A stretch of 64,000 nt of DNA from Fulvimonas soli (GCF_003148905.1 NZ_QGHC01000012.1:1-64000), one strand, 5' to 3'; positions 7,285 to 17,629 are shown, numbered from the stretch's first letter. Notes: generated by a model not told the origin, from the sequence alone. Made by a program: numbers and translations.

Positions 7285-10200
7285 ATGGGATTCTCCACGA
7301 TCTTCATCCGCCGACCGATCGCCACCTCGCTGCTGATGGTGGCGGTGCTGCTGCTCGGCGTGCTCGGCTATCGCCAGCTGCCGGTCTCGGCGCTGCCGGA
7401 GATCGATGCGCCCAGCCTGGTGGTGACCACCCAGTACCCCGGCGCCAGCGCCAGCACCATGGCGGCGCTGGTGACCACGCCGCTGGAGCGCCAGTTCGGC
7501 CAGATCTCGGGCCTGGCGATGATGAGCTCGGACTCGTCGGCCGGCCTGTCGACGATCATCCTGCAGTTCAACATGGACCGCGACATCGACATCGCCGCGC
7601 AGGACGTGCAGGCGGCGATCAAGCAGGCGCCGCTGCCCGGCAGCCTGCCGTACCCGCCGGTCTACAACCGGGTGAACCCGGCCGACGCGCCGATCCTCAC
7701 CCTCAAGCTCACCTCCGACACGGTGGCGCTGCGCGACGTCAACAACCTGGCCGACTCGATCCTGGCGCAGAAGCTCTCGCAGGTGCAGGGCGTGGGCCTG
7801 GTCTCGATCGCCGGCAACGTGCGCCCGGCGGTGCGCATCCAGGTCAACCCGGCGCAGCTGTCCAACCTCGGCCTCACCCTGGAGGACGTGCGCAGCGCGC
7901 TCACCCAGGCCAACGTCAACGCGCCCAAGGGCACGCTCAACGGCACCACGCAGAGCTACTCGATCGGCACCAACGACCAGCTCGCCGACGCGGCCGAGTA
8001 CAAGAACACCATCATCAGCTACAAGAACGGCGCGCCGGTGCGGCTGTCCGACGTGGCCAGCGTGGTCGACGGCGTGGAGAACGACCAGCTCGCCGCCTGG
8101 GCCAACGGCAAGCCGGCGGTGCTGCTGGACGTGCGCCGCCAGCCCGGCGCGAACATCGTGGAGACGGTGCAGCGCATCCGCGCGATCCTGCCGGAGCTGC
8201 GCAGCGTGCTGCCGGCCGACGTCAAGCTGGACGTGTTCGCCGACCGCACGGTGACCATCCGCGCCTCGGTGGAGGACGTGCAGTTCACCCTGCTGCTCAC
8301 CATCGGCCTGGTGGTGGCGGTGATCTTCGTGTTCCTGCGCCGGCTGTGGGCCACGGTGATCCCCTCGGTGGCGGTGCCGCTGTCGCTGCTGGGCACCTTC
8401 GGCGTGATGGCCTTCGCCGGCATGTCGCTGGACAACCTCTCGCTGATGGCGCTGACCGTGGCCACCGGCTTCGTGGTGGACGACGCGATCGTGATGATCG
8501 AGAACATCGTGCGCTACATCGAGCAGGGCAAGGACGGCAAGGAGGCCGCCGAGATCGGCGCGAGGGAGATCGGCTTCACCGTGCTGTCGCTGACCGTGTC
8601 GCTGATCGCGGTGTTCCTGCCGCTGCTCTTGATGCCCGGCGTCACCGGCCGCCTGTTCCACGAGTTCGCCTGGGTGCTGTCGATCGCGGTGGCGATATCG
8701 ATGCTGGTGTCGCTGACGCTGACGCCGATGATGTGCGCCTACCTGCTCAAGCCCGACCAGCTGCCCGAGGGCGAGGACGCGCACGAGCGCCACGCCGCGG
8801 CCGGCAAGCGCACGGTGTGGGCGCGCACGGTGGGCCTGTACGAGCGCTCGCTGGACTGGGTGCTGGGGCACCAGCGGCTGACCATGCTGGTGGCGACCAT
8901 CACCATCATCGTCACCGTGCTGCTGTACATCGTGATCCCCAAGGGCCTGCTGCCCGAGCAGGACACCGGCCTGGTCACCGGCGTGGTGCAGGCCGACCAG
9001 AACGTGGCCTTCCCGCAGATGGAGCAGCGCACCCAGGCGGTGGCCGAGGCGCTGCGCAAGGACCCGGCGGTGAGCGGCGTGGCCGCCTTCATCGGCGCCG
9101 GCACCATCAACCCCACGCTCAACCAGGGCCAGCTCTCGATCGTGCTGAAGGACCGCGGCGACCGCGGCGGCCTGGACGAGGTGCTGCCGCGGCTGCAGCA
9201 GGCGGTGGCGAACATCCCCGGCGTGGCGCTGTACCTCAAGCCCGTGCAGGACGTGACGCTGGACACCCGCGTGGCCGCCACCGAGTACCAGTACGCGATG
9301 TCCGAGGTGAACTCCGCCGAGCTGGCCAAGTACGCCACCCAGATGACCCAGGCGCTGCGCCAGCGCCCGGAGCTGGCCGACGTGGACAACAACCTGGCCG
9401 ACTCGGGCAACGCGCTCAAGCTCACCATCGACCGCGACAAGGCCAGCCGCCTGGGCGTGCCGGTGCAGACCATCGACGACACGCTGTACGACGCCTTCGG
9501 CCAGCGCCAGATCTCCACCATCTTCACCCAGCTCAACCAGTACCGCGTGGTGCTGGAGGTGGCGCCGGAGTTCCGCAACAGCGCGGACCTCTTGAACAAG
9601 CTCACCGTGCGCGGCAACGGCTCGGGCGCGCTCACCGGCAGCAACGCCACCAGCTTCGGCCAGCTGGTGTCGAGCAACTCGGCCACGCCCACCGGCATCG
9701 GCCAGTCCAACACCGGCCTGCAGCTGGGCGCGGGCGGCTCGATCCCGATCTCCTCGCTGGCCACCGCCACCTACACCAGCGCGCCGCTGGTGGTGAGCCA
9801 CCAGAACCAGCTGCCGGCGGTGACCATCTCGTTCAACCTGGCGCCGGGCTACTCGCTGTCGCAGGCGGTCAAGGCGATCCACGAGGTGGAGCAGCAGCTG
9901 AAGTTCCCGCCGCAGGTGCGCGGCGAGTTCGTCGGCAAGGCGGCGGAGTTCTCCACCTCGCTGACCAACGAGGTGCTGCTGCTGCTCGCCTCGATCATCG
10001 TGATCTACATCGTGCTGGGCGTGCTGTACGAGAGCTACATCCACCCGCTGACGATCATCTCCACCCTGCCGCCGGCCGGCGTGGGCGCGCTGCTGGCGCT
10101 GATCCTGTGCGGCATGAGCCTGTCGGTGGACGGCATCGTGGGCATCGTGCTGCTGATCGGCATCGTCAAGAAGAACGCGATCATGATGATCGACTTCGCC

Positions 10201-10521
10201 ATCGAGGCGAAGCGCACCGGCCTCAACGCGCACGACGCGATCCGCCGCGCCTGCCTGCTGCGCTTCCGCCCGATCATGATGACCACCGCGGCGGCCATGC
10301 TCGGCGCGCTGCCGCTGGCGCTGGGCAACGGCATCGGCGCCGAGCTGCGCCGGCCGCTGGGCGTGTCGATCGTGGGCGGCCTGCTGCTGTCGCAGCTGGT
10401 CACGCTGTACACCACCCCGGTGATCTACCTCTACATGGAGCGCTACTCCGACTGGCTGCGCGCACGCCGCGAGCGGCGCGAGCTGGCGCGCGCGCAGCAG
10501 GCGGGCGGACACGCGGCATGA
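7285..10521 (+). CDS. RND multidrug efflux pump subunit (MdtB/MdtC-like), first copy
   Basis: 1078 residues of the HAE1 RND family: N-terminal FIRRPIATSLLM, two large periplasmic loops and 12 predicted membrane helices. The proton-relay residues are present: Asp-Asp in VVDDAIVMIEN (TM4) and Lys in GIVKKNAIMMIDFA (TM10). It should pump substrates from periplasm or inner leaflet using proton influx, with the second pump subunit downstream. A Ser/Gly/Asn/Thr-rich stretch at about 776-818 is absent from the downstream paralogue and makes this protein longer than typical MdtB/C (1025-1040). Start ATG 7285 has no strong Shine-Dalgarno sequence. Confidence 0.93.
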   Translation: MGFSTIFIRRPIATSLLMVAVLLLGVLGYRQLPVSALPEIDAPSLVVTTQYPGASASTMAALVTTPLERQFGQISGLAMMSSDSSAGLSTIILQFNMDRDIDIAAQDVQAAIKQAPLPGSLPYPPVYNRVNPADAPILTLKLTSDTVALRDVNNLADSILAQKLSQVQGVGLVSIAGNVRPAVRIQVNPAQLSNLGLTLEDVRSALTQANVNAPKGTLNGTTQSYSIGTNDQLADAAEYKNTIISYKNGAPVRLSDVASVVDGVENDQLAAWANGKPAVLLDVRRQPGANIVETVQRIRAILPELRSVLPADVKLDVFADRTVTIRASVEDVQFTLLLTIGLVVAVIFVFLRRLWATVIPSVAVPLSLLGTFGVMAFAGMSLDNLSLMALTVATGFVVDDAIVMIENIVRYIEQGKDGKEAAEIGAREIGFTVLSLTVSLIAVFLPLLLMPGVTGRLFHEFAWVLSIAVAISMLVSLTLTPMMCAYLLKPDQLPEGEDAHERHAAAGKRTVWARTVGLYERSLDWVLGHQRLTMLVATITIIVTVLLYIVIPKGLLPEQDTGLVTGVVQADQNVAFPQMEQRTQAVAEALRKDPAVSGVAAFIGAGTINPTLNQGQLSIVLKDRGDRGGLDEVLPRLQQAVANIPGVALYLKPVQDVTLDTRVAATEYQYAMSEVNSAELAKYATQMTQALRQRPELADVDNNLADSGNALKLTIDRDKASRLGVPVQTIDDTLYDAFGQRQISTIFTQLNQYRVVLEVAPEFRNSADLLNKLTVRGNGSGALTGSNATSFGQLVSSNSATPTGIGQSNTGLQLGAGGSIPISSLATATYTSAPLVVSHQNQLPAVTISFNLAPGYSLSQAVKAIHEVEQQLKFPPQVRGEFVGKAAEFSTSLTNEVLLLLASIIVIYIVLGVLYESYIHPLTIISTLPPAGVGALLALILCGMSLSVDGIVGIVLLIGIVKKNAIMMIDFAIEAKRTGLNAHDAIRRACLLRFRPIMMTTAAAMLGALPLALGNGIGAELRRPLGVSIVGGLLLSQLVTLYTTPVIYLYMERYSDWLRARRERRELARAQQAGGHAA

Positions 10522-10574
10522 CGCGATGCGGCTGACATCGCGGCCCGCGCCGAGGCGCAGGCCGCAGCCGACGA

Positions 10575-10603
10575 GGGGCGTGGCCGCCGGCCGCGCCCCT
10601 TTC
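10575..10603 (+). terminator. possible terminator between the two RND pump genes
   Basis: An 11-bp GC-rich stem with one G-U pair (GGGGCGTGGCC/GGCCGCGCCCC) and 3-base loop, followed by TTTCC, lies in the 180-bp gap between the pump genes. It may attenuate the second gene or mark a separate transcription unit. Confidence 0.5.
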
Positions 10604-10701
10604 CGCGTCGTGCGCGGCCGCCGCCGTTCAACCGTTGCCGCCGTCGCGCGTTGTAGACCGATGCCGCGTATCCTGCCCGCTCCCACCCGCCCGTCCGACG
10701 C

Positions 10702-13700
10702 ATGAACATCTCCGGCCCGTTCATCCGCCGCCCGATCGGCACCTCGCTGCTCGCCGCCGGCGTGTTCCTCGTCGGCATGATCTGCTACGGCCTGCTCGGC
10801 GTGGCGGCGCTGCCGGAGATGCAGTTCCCGGTGATCTTCGTGCAGGCCTCGCAGGCCGGCGCCGACGCCAGCACCATGGCCTCCACCGTGGCCGCGCCGC
10901 TGGAGCGCCACCTGGGCCAGGTGGCGGGCATCGACACGATGCGCTCGCGCAGCTCCGAGGGCAGCGCCTCGGTGTTCCTGCTGCTGCAGAGCGGCCGCGA
11001 CGTAGACGCGGCGGCGCGCGACGTGCAGGCGGCGATCAACGCGGCGCAGCCGGACCTGCCCAGCGGCCTCAACAGCCCGCCCAGCTACCAGAAGGCCAAC
11101 CCCAACGACGACCCGGTCATCGCCTTCGCGCTCACCTCCGACACGCAGGACGCGGCCACCCTCTACAACCTGGCCGACTCGCTGCTGGCGCAGCGGCTGC
11201 GCCAGCTCGACGGCGTCTCCTCGGTGGACATCGCCGGCGCCGCCACCCCGGCGATCCGCGCCGACGTGAACCTGCGCTCGCTCAACGCGATGGGCCTGTC
11301 GATGGACCAGCTGCGCAACGCGCTGACCGCCGCCAACGTCACCTCGCCGCAGGGCTTCCTCTCCGACGGCAAGACCACCATCGCGATCACCGCCAACGAC
11401 CAGCTGCACACCGCCGAGGACTTCGCCTCGCTGATCATCGCCAACAAGAGCGGCACGCCGATCCGGCTGTCCGACGTGGCGCACGTGTACGCCGGCCAGC
11501 AGGACGCCTACCAGGCGGCCTGGTTCCAGCACAAGCCGGCGGTGCTGATGTACGTGTACAAGAAATCCGACGCCAACGTGATCGCCACCGTGGACGCGGT
11601 GAAGGCGCTGGTGCCGGAGCTGCGCGCCTACCTGAGCCCCGGCACCGAGCTGACCCCGTACTTCGACGGCACCCCGACCATCCGCGCCTCGCTGCACGAG
11701 GTGCAGGCCACGCTGCTGATCTCGCTGGCGATGGTGGTGCTGACCATGGCGCTGTTCCTGCGCCGGCTGGCGCCCACCCTGATCGCCGCGGTCACCGTGC
11801 CGCTGTCGCTGGCCGGCGCGTTCGGCGTGATGTACGTGCTCGGCTACACGCTCAACAACCTCACCCTGCTGGCGCTGGTGATCGCCATCGGCTTCGTGGT
11901 GGACGACGCCATCGTGGTGATCGAGAACGTGATCCGCCACATCGACGAGGGCATGCCGCGGCTGCAGGCCACGCTGACCGGCGCGCGCGAGATCGGCTTC
12001 ACCATCGTCTCGATCACCGCCTCGCTGATCGCGGTGTTCATCCCGCTGCTGTTCGCGCCGGGCTTCACCGGCCTGTTCATGCACGAGTTCACCATGACGC
12101 TGGTGGCGGCGATCACGATGTCGGCGCTGGTCTCGCTGACCCTCACGCCCTCGCTGTGCGGGCGCTTCCTGAGCGGCCACCGCGAGCCGGAAAGGCCCGG
12201 CCGGCTGGGCCGCGCGCTGGACCGCTTCCACGCCGGCATGCTCGGCCTCTACACCCGCGCGCTGGACTTCTCGCTGCGCCACGCGCTGGCGCTGGCGCTC
12301 ACCCCGCTGGCGCTGATCGTGGCGACGGTGTTCCTGTTCGGCATGGTGCAGAGCGGCCTGTTCCCGCCGCAGGACACCGGCCTGCTCGCCGGGCGCGCCA
12401 GCTCCAGCGCCACCGTGTCGTTCCAGGAGACCATCGCGCGCCAGCGGCGCATCACCGACATGCTGCTGGCCGACCCGGACGTGAAGGCGGTCAGCTCGCG
12501 CCTGGGCACCAGCCGGCAGGGCACCAGCGGCTCGTTCAACATCGAGCTGAGGACCCGCGCGGAAGGGCGCCGGGACGACACCTTCGCCGTGCTCGACCGG
12601 CTCAGCGCCAAGGCCGCCGAGTACCCCGACCTCAACCTGCGCCTGCGCGCGATCCAGGACCTGCCCAGCGGCGGCTTCGGCGGCGGCGGGCAGGGCGCGC
12701 AGTACCAGGTGTCGCTGCAGGGCGACGACCTGGCCGAGCTGCAGACCTGGCTGCCCAGGCTGGTCGAGCAGCTGAAGAAGAACCCCAAGCTGCTCGACGT
12801 CGGCTCCGACATCGACGAGGCCGGCCTGCGCCAGAACATCGTGGTGGACCGCGACAAGGCCGCGCGCATGGGCGTGAGCATGGGCACCATCGACGGCGCG
12901 CTGTACAACGCCTTCGGCCAGCGCCAGGTGTCCACCATCTACTCGGACATCAACCAGTACAAGGTGGTCATCACCGCGCTGCCCAACCAGACCGCCACCC
13001 CGGCCGCGCTGGACAAGATCTACGTGCGCTCCAGCGGCGGCGCGATGATCCCGATCACCGCCTTCGCCCGCCAGGAGCCGGGCCTGGCGCCCTCGCAGAT
13101 CGCGCACGAGGACCAGCAGACGGTGATGGACCTGAGCTTCAACCTCGCCCCGGGCGTGAGCATGGGCGAGGCGATGGCGATCATCCAGCACACCGTCGAC
13201 AACATGCGCATGCCCGGCGACATCAAGCTCAACGTGGGCGGCGACTTCCGCCGCTTCCAGCAGTCGCAGAGCGGCATGCTGTGGCTGATCCTGGCCGCCG
13301 TGCTCACCGTCTACATCGTGCTGGGCATGCTCTACGAGAGCCTGATCCACCCGGTGACCATCCTCTCCACCCTGCCGGCGGCGGGCGTGGGCGCGCTGCT
13401 GGCGCTGTGGATCACCGACACCGAGCTGTCGGTGGTGTCGCAGATCGCGCTGGTGCTGCTGATCGGCATCGTCAAGAAGAACGCGATCATGATGATCGAC
13501 TTCGCCCTGGTGGCCGAGCGCGAGCACGGCAGGACGCCGCTGGAGGCGGCGCGCGAGGCGTGCATCGTGCGCTTCCGCCCGATCATGATGACCACCATGG
13601 TGGCGATCCTGGCCGCGCTGCCGATCGCCATCGGCCTGGGCGAGGGCTCCGAGCTGCGCCGGCCGCTCGGCATCGCGATGATCGGCGGCCTGCTGTTCTC

Positions 13701-13833
13701 GCAGAGCCTGACCCTGCTCAGCACGCCGGCGCTGTACGTGATCTTCTCCTGCCTGGCGGCGCGCTGGCACGGCTGGCGCGCCGCGCGCCGCGCGCGCCGT
13801 CCGGGCGCGCGCCGGACCCCGCGCGCGGCCTGA
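10702..13833 (+). CDS. RND multidrug efflux pump subunit (MdtC/MdtB-like), second copy
   Basis: 1043 residues, same HAE1 RND architecture as its upstream neighbour and clearly paralogous. It begins FIRRPIGTSLLA and keeps the TM4 Asp pair in VVDDAIVVIEN and the TM10 Lys in GIVKKNAIMMIDFA. In MdtABC systems the two different pump subunits form a heterotrimer; the shared locus suggests the same here. It lacks the Ser/Gly-rich insertion of the first pump. It ends in an Arg-rich cytoplasmic tail. The 180-bp gap with a terminator-like hairpin suggests partly independent expression. Confidence 0.93.
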   Translation: MNISGPFIRRPIGTSLLAAGVFLVGMICYGLLGVAALPEMQFPVIFVQASQAGADASTMASTVAAPLERHLGQVAGIDTMRSRSSEGSASVFLLLQSGRDVDAAARDVQAAINAAQPDLPSGLNSPPSYQKANPNDDPVIAFALTSDTQDAATLYNLADSLLAQRLRQLDGVSSVDIAGAATPAIRADVNLRSLNAMGLSMDQLRNALTAANVTSPQGFLSDGKTTIAITANDQLHTAEDFASLIIANKSGTPIRLSDVAHVYAGQQDAYQAAWFQHKPAVLMYVYKKSDANVIATVDAVKALVPELRAYLSPGTELTPYFDGTPTIRASLHEVQATLLISLAMVVLTMALFLRRLAPTLIAAVTVPLSLAGAFGVMYVLGYTLNNLTLLALVIAIGFVVDDAIVVIENVIRHIDEGMPRLQATLTGAREIGFTIVSITASLIAVFIPLLFAPGFTGLFMHEFTMTLVAAITMSALVSLTLTPSLCGRFLSGHREPERPGRLGRALDRFHAGMLGLYTRALDFSLRHALALALTPLALIVATVFLFGMVQSGLFPPQDTGLLAGRASSSATVSFQETIARQRRITDMLLADPDVKAVSSRLGTSRQGTSGSFNIELRTRAEGRRDDTFAVLDRLSAKAAEYPDLNLRLRAIQDLPSGGFGGGGQGAQYQVSLQGDDLAELQTWLPRLVEQLKKNPKLLDVGSDIDEAGLRQNIVVDRDKAARMGVSMGTIDGALYNAFGQRQVSTIYSDINQYKVVITALPNQTATPAALDKIYVRSSGGAMIPITAFARQEPGLAPSQIAHEDQQTVMDLSFNLAPGVSMGEAMAIIQHTVDNMRMPGDIKLNVGGDFRRFQQSQSGMLWLILAAVLTVYIVLGMLYESLIHPVTILSTLPAAGVGALLALWITDTELSVVSQIALVLLIGIVKKNAIMMIDFALVAEREHGRTPLEAAREACIVRFRPIMMTTMVAILAALPIAIGLGEGSELRRPLGIAMIGGLLFSQSLTLLSTPALYVIFSCLAARWHGWRAARRARRPGARRTPRAA

Positions 13834-13978
13834 GCCGGCGGCGGGCGGGCCTGCGCCGGAAACGGCGGTCCAGCGCGGGCCGCGGCGGGAGGAAGGTCGC
13901 CGGGGATGCGGCCGCGCGCGCGCATTCCGCCGGTGCGGGCGGCCGCGGGCCGGACACGGCCGGGCCGGGCCGCTACAA

Positions 13979-14194
13979 TTACGGGGTTACGCCGTGCGGG
14001 TGCAGCCAGCCCATCCAGATGCCGAACACCACCATCAGGATCAGCAGCACGGACAGCCCGATGCGACGGGTCAGCGCCCAGACCGTGCGCTTGCTGCCGT
14101 CCTTGTCGGTCATCATGAAATACAGCGCCTGGCCCAGGTTGAACAGCACGACCAGCAGCAGGATCACCAGCGCATATTTGTAGACGGTTTCCAC
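13979..14194 (-). CDS. DUF2909 twin transmembrane protein
   Basis: 71 residues, GTG start at 14194. Two hydrophobic helices (about 7-28 and 45-64) flank a short charged loop with the family motif SKRTVxALTxRIGLS and a C-terminal GWLHPHG. DUF2909 proteins are small inner-membrane proteins that nearly always sit inside cytochrome c oxidase loci, antisense to SURF1, exactly the arrangement here. The role is unproven; a part in oxidase assembly is inferred from context. The 145-bp gap to the upstream pump gene holds no gene I can support. Confidence 0.88.
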   Translation of the reverse strand: METVYKYALVILLLVVLFNLGQALYFMMTDKDGSKRTVWALTRRIGLSVLLILMVVFGIWMGWLHPHGVTP

Positions 14195-14253
14195 GTGATT
14201 GGTCCGAACGACTACGACCCGGGCAGTATAGCCCCCGCCCGCGGAGCCCCCGT

Positions 14254-14994
14254 GTGAGCGGCTGGCGGCGTCCCGCCTGGTGGGCGGTGCTGCTGACCCT
14301 CGCCGGGGCCTTGCTGTTCCTGCGTCTGGGCGTGTGGCAGCTGCACCGCGCCGACGAGAAGGAGGCGCTGCTGCGACGGTATGCCGCAGCGCAGGCCGCG
14401 CCGCCGCAGGATTTCGCGCAGGCGCTGCGCGCGCCCGCGGCCGGCGCCTTCGCGCGCGTGCGGGTGCGCGGCCGCTACCTGGCCGACCGCGTCTACCTGC
14501 TGGACAACCCGCGCCACGACCGGCGCGGCGGCGCGGAGGTCTACGTGCCGCTGCAGCTGGCGGGCGACGAACGGCTGCTGCTGGCCGACTTGGGCTTCCT
14601 GCCCGGCGACGGCACCGACCGCGCGCCGCAGCTGCCGCCGCTGCCCGCCGGCGAGGTGGAGCTGCACGGCCTGTACCTGCCGCCGCCGGGCGCCGGCTTC
14701 GAGATGGGTGGCGACGCGCTGGCGCGGCAGTCGCGCTGGCCCAAGACCAGCATCTACCTCGACCTGGCCGAGGTCGCCCGCGACCTCGGCCGGCCGCTGT
14801 ACCCGCGCGTGCTGGCCCTGGACGCCGACCCGGCCTCGATCTACGTGCGCGAGCACGCCTACGACTTCTCCGCGATGCCGCCGGCGCGGCACCGCGCCTA
14901 CGCCTTCCAGTGGTTCAGCTTCGCCGTGGCGGCGGTGGCGATCCTCGTGATCCTGCACCGGCCGCGACGCACTCCCAGGATGCCCGACCGATGA
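14254..14994 (+). CDS. SURF1-family cytochrome oxidase assembly protein
   Basis: 246 residues, GTG start. A first membrane helix (about 10-28) leads into the family motif LGVWQLHRADEK, and a second helix (about 212-232) follows a periplasmic domain with the YLDLAEV and HRAYAFQWF segments. SURF1 helps insert haem a into subunit I of aa3-type oxidase. It overlaps the next gene by four bases (ATGA), so translation is probably coupled through surf1, the SCO-like gene, ctaA and ctaB. Confidence 0.92.
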   Translation: MSGWRRPAWWAVLLTLAGALLFLRLGVWQLHRADEKEALLRRYAAAQAAPPQDFAQALRAPAAGAFARVRVRGRYLADRVYLLDNPRHDRRGGAEVYVPLQLAGDERLLLADLGFLPGDGTDRAPQLPPLPAGEVELHGLYLPPPGAGFEMGGDALARQSRWPKTSIYLDLAEVARDLGRPLYPRVLALDADPASIYVREHAYDFSAMPPARHRAYAFQWFSFAVAAVAILVILHRPRRTPRMPDR

Positions 14995-15557
14995 CCAAGC
15001 CGCTTCCCCCGCAACGCGCCAGCCGGCTCAAGCTGGTGCTGATCATGGCAGTGTTCGCCGCGCCCGTCCTCGCCGCCGCCCTGCTCACCGCGATCGGCTG
15101 GCAGCCCGGCGGCAAGGGCCATGGCCTGCCGGTCGAGCCGCAGCGCAACTTCGCCGCCGAGCAGGTGCGGGTGACGCTGGCCGACGGCTCGACCTACGCC
15201 TGGCGCGACGCGCAGCCGCGCATGACCCTGGTCGCGCTGGCGGGGCCGGACTGCGCGGCGCGCTGCCTCGACGCGCTGACCAAGATGGCCGCGGCGCGGA
15301 TCACGCTCAACCAGAACGCGCCGCGCCTGCGCCTGCTCTACCTCGGCGCGCCGCCGGCGGACGCCGAGCGCAGCGGCATGACCCGCTACTGGCAGCTCGG
15401 CCGCGACGCGGACGGCCGCCTGGCCGCCTGGCGCCCCGCCGCGCCCGACAGCGTGAGCGCGCTGCTGGTGGAATCCGACGGCACCGCGCTGGCGCGGTAT
15501 CCTGCCGGGTTCGATCCGACCGGCCTGCGCCAGGACCTGCAGAAAGTGATCCGCTGA
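14991..15557 (+). CDS. SCO-like/thioredoxin-fold protein of the oxidase assembly operon
   Basis: 188 residues. One membrane helix (about 14-36) anchors a periplasmic domain resembling the thioredoxin fold. It contains a CxxxC pair in GPDCAARC, the spacing of the copper-binding cysteines of SCO proteins, but the usual SCO sequence around it is poorly conserved. Proteins at this position of xanthomonad cox loci are usually annotated as hypothetical. A copper or thiol role in oxidase assembly is inferred only from the cysteine pair and operon. ATGA overlaps join it to surf1 and ctaA. Confidence 0.7.
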   Translation: MTKPLPPQRASRLKLVLIMAVFAAPVLAAALLTAIGWQPGGKGHGLPVEPQRNFAAEQVRVTLADGSTYAWRDAQPRMTLVALAGPDCAARCLDALTKMAAARITLNQNAPRLRLLYLGAPPADAERSGMTRYWQLGRDADGRLAAWRPAAPDSVSALLVESDGTALARYPAGFDPTGLRQDLQKVIR

Positions 15558-16714
15558 TGACCGCCCGTTCCGCCAAGACCCTGCGCTGGCTCGCCGCGCT
15601 CGCCGCCGTGTTCGCCTTCGGCGTGGTGATGTTCGGCGCCTTCGTGCGCCTGTCCAACGCCGGCCTGTCCTGCCCGGACTGGCCGACCTGCTACGGCCGC
15701 GTCACCTGGCCCGAGCACGCGCACGAGATCGCCCAGGCCGACGCCGCCTTCCCGGACCGTCCCTACGAGGACCACAAGGCGTGGCGCGAGCAGGTGCACC
15801 GCTTCCTCGCCGGCACGCTGGGCACGGCGGTGTTCGCGCTGGCGCTGCTCGCCGCCTGGCGCAGCCGCGCCGCGCGCGCGGCGGTGATCGCGGGCGCCGC
15901 CTGCGCGGTGGTGGGCGTGGCCCTGTACATGCGCGGCGACCGCGTGGTGTCCTCGGCGGTGTCGGCGCTGGCGATCGGCCTGCCGCTGGGCGCGGCGATC
16001 GGGCTGCGCCGGCCCGGCGCGTGGCGGATCAGCGTGCTGGCGCTGGCGGTGATCATCTTCCAGGCCATGCTCGGCATGTGGACGGTGACCCTGCTGCTCA
16101 AGCCCATCGTGGTGATGGGCCACCTGCTCGGCGGCATCACCACCTTCGCGCTGCTGGCCTGGGCCGCGCTGCGCTACGCCGGCGTCGGCGCCGACGGCGA
16201 CGGCTACGCGCCGCTGCGCCGCGCGGTGGTGCTGGGCATCGCGCTGCTCGCCGTGCAGATCGCGCTGGGCGGCTGGACCTCGTCCAACTACGCGGCGCTG
16301 GCCTGCGGCACCGACTTCCCCAGGTGCCTGGGACAGTGGGCGCCGCCCACCGACTTCCGCGAGGGCTTCGTGCTGTGGCGCGGCATCGGCGTGAACTACG
16401 AGGGCGGCGTGCTCGACATGGCCGCGCGCAGCGCGATCCAGATCGCCCACCGCATCGGCGCGCTGGTGGTGTTCTGCTACCTCGCCTGGCTGGCGTACCG
16501 CGTGGCGCGGCGCGGCCTGCGCGGCCTGGGCGCCGCCATCGGCGCGGTGCTGGTGGCGCAGGTGCTGCTGGGCATCAGCAACGTGCACTTCGGCCTGCCG
16601 CTGCCGGTGGCCACCGCGCACAACGGCGTGGCCGCGCTGCTGCTGTTCACCCTGCTCGCCGCGCTGGCGCGCACGCAGCCGCTCGCGGACGACGCGCCGG
16701 AGCGCGCGCGATGA
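15557..16714 (+). CDS. ctaA: haem A synthase CtaA (COX15)
   Basis: 385 residues with eight predicted membrane helices in two four-helix halves. The four histidines of the family are visible: EQVHR and MGHLLGG in the first half, IAHRIG and TAHNG in the second. An early extracytoplasmic loop carries a cysteine pair (LSCPDWPTC). The enzyme oxidises the C8 methyl of haem O to the formyl group of haem A. Its start overlaps the upstream stop and its stop overlaps the ctaB start. Confidence 0.94.
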   Translation: MTARSAKTLRWLAALAAVFAFGVVMFGAFVRLSNAGLSCPDWPTCYGRVTWPEHAHEIAQADAAFPDRPYEDHKAWREQVHRFLAGTLGTAVFALALLAAWRSRAARAAVIAGAACAVVGVALYMRGDRVVSSAVSALAIGLPLGAAIGLRRPGAWRISVLALAVIIFQAMLGMWTVTLLLKPIVVMGHLLGGITTFALLAWAALRYAGVGADGDGYAPLRRAVVLGIALLAVQIALGGWTSSNYAALACGTDFPRCLGQWAPPTDFREGFVLWRGIGVNYEGGVLDMAARSAIQIAHRIGALVVFCYLAWLAYRVARRGLRGLGAAIGAVLVAQVLLGISNVHFGLPLPVATAHNGVAALLLFTLLAALARTQPLADDAPERAR

Positions 16715-17613
16715 TCGCCCGCGTCCGCGAGTACCTGCAGCTGACCAAGCCGCGCGTGGTGGCGCTCCTGGTGTTCTGCGCGGTGATCGGCATGTTCCTC
16801 GCGGTGCCGGGCCTGCCGCCGTGGCGCGCGCTGGTGTTCGGCACGCTGGGCATCTGGCTGGCCTCCGGCTCGGCCGCCGCGTTCAACCACCTGATCGACG
16901 AGCGCATCGACAAGCTGATGGCGCGCACCGCGCGGCGGCCGCTGGCCACCGGCGCGCTGAGCGCGCGGCAGGTGCTGCTGTTCGCGGTCGCGCTTGGCGT
17001 CGCCTCGATGCTGGTGCTGGCGCTGCTGGTCAACCCGCTCACCGCCTGGCTCACCTTCGGCGGGCTGATCGGCTACGCGCTGGTCTACACGGCCTACCTC
17101 AAGCGCGCCACGCCGCAGAACATCGTGATCGGCGGCCTGGCCGGGGCGATCCCGCCGGTGCTGGGCTGGACCGCGGTGACCGGCGAGCTGCACGCCTTCG
17201 CGCTGCAGCTGTGCCTGATCATCTTCGTGTGGACGCCGCCGCACTTCTGGGCGCTGGCGATCTTCCGCCGCGAGGACTACGCGCGCGCGCAGGTGCCGAT
17301 GCTGCCGGTGACGCACGGCGTGGTCTACACCCGCTGGCACGTGCTGTTCTACACCGTGCTGCTGGTGCTGGTGACCCTGCTGCCGGCGCTCACCGGCTTC
17401 AGCGGCCTGGTCTACCTGGGCGGCGCGCTGGTGCTGGGCGGCGGCTTCCTCTGGTACGCGATCCGCCTGATGAGCCCGCCGGACGAGTTGTTCGCCATGC
17501 GCGTGTTCAAGTACTCGGTGGTCTACCTGATGGCGCTGTTCGCCTTCCTGCTGGCCGACCACTGGCTGGTGCCGCCGCTTGGAGCCGGCGGGCTCTTCCT
17601 GCGCCCTGCCTAG
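16711..17613 (+). CDS. ctaB: protohaem IX farnesyltransferase CtaB (haem O synthase)
   Basis: 300 residues of the UbiA prenyltransferase family with about nine membrane helices. The first Asp-rich motif [20 protein letters not shown] and the second region [20 protein letters not shown] are intact. It transfers a farnesyl group to haem B, giving haem O, the substrate of CtaA encoded just upstream. ATGA overlap with ctaA. The gene ends 16 bp before a convergent sulfotransferase gene. Confidence 0.95.
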   Translation: MIARVREYLQLTKPRVVALLVFCAVIGMFLAVPGLPPWRALVFGTLGIWLASGSAAAFNHLIDERIDKLMARTARRPLATGALSARQVLLFAVALGVASMLVLALLVNPLTAWLTFGGLIGYALVYTAYLKRATPQNIVIGGLAGAIPPVLGWTAVTGELHAFALQLCLIIFVWTPPHFWALAIFRREDYARAQVPMLPVTHGVVYTRWHVLFYTVLLVLVTLLPALTGFSGLVYLGGALVLGGGFLWYAIRLMSPPDELFAMRVFKYSVVYLMALFAFLLADHWLVPPLGAGGLFLRPA

Positions 17614-17629
17614 GCCCGGCCGGCGCGTG

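Noticed and set aside
7075..13770. A 2231-codon open frame on the minus strand across the RND genes
   Set aside because: Its translation is His/Gln/Arg/Gly-rich without domains, the usual shadow of GC-rich genes on the opposite strand. The plus-strand RND proteins are conserved and explain the region.
13970..13985. A CTACAATTACGGGG sequence as a plus-strand promoter
   Set aside because: It would drive transcription antisense to DUF2909 and has no good -35 at proper spacing, so support is too weak.
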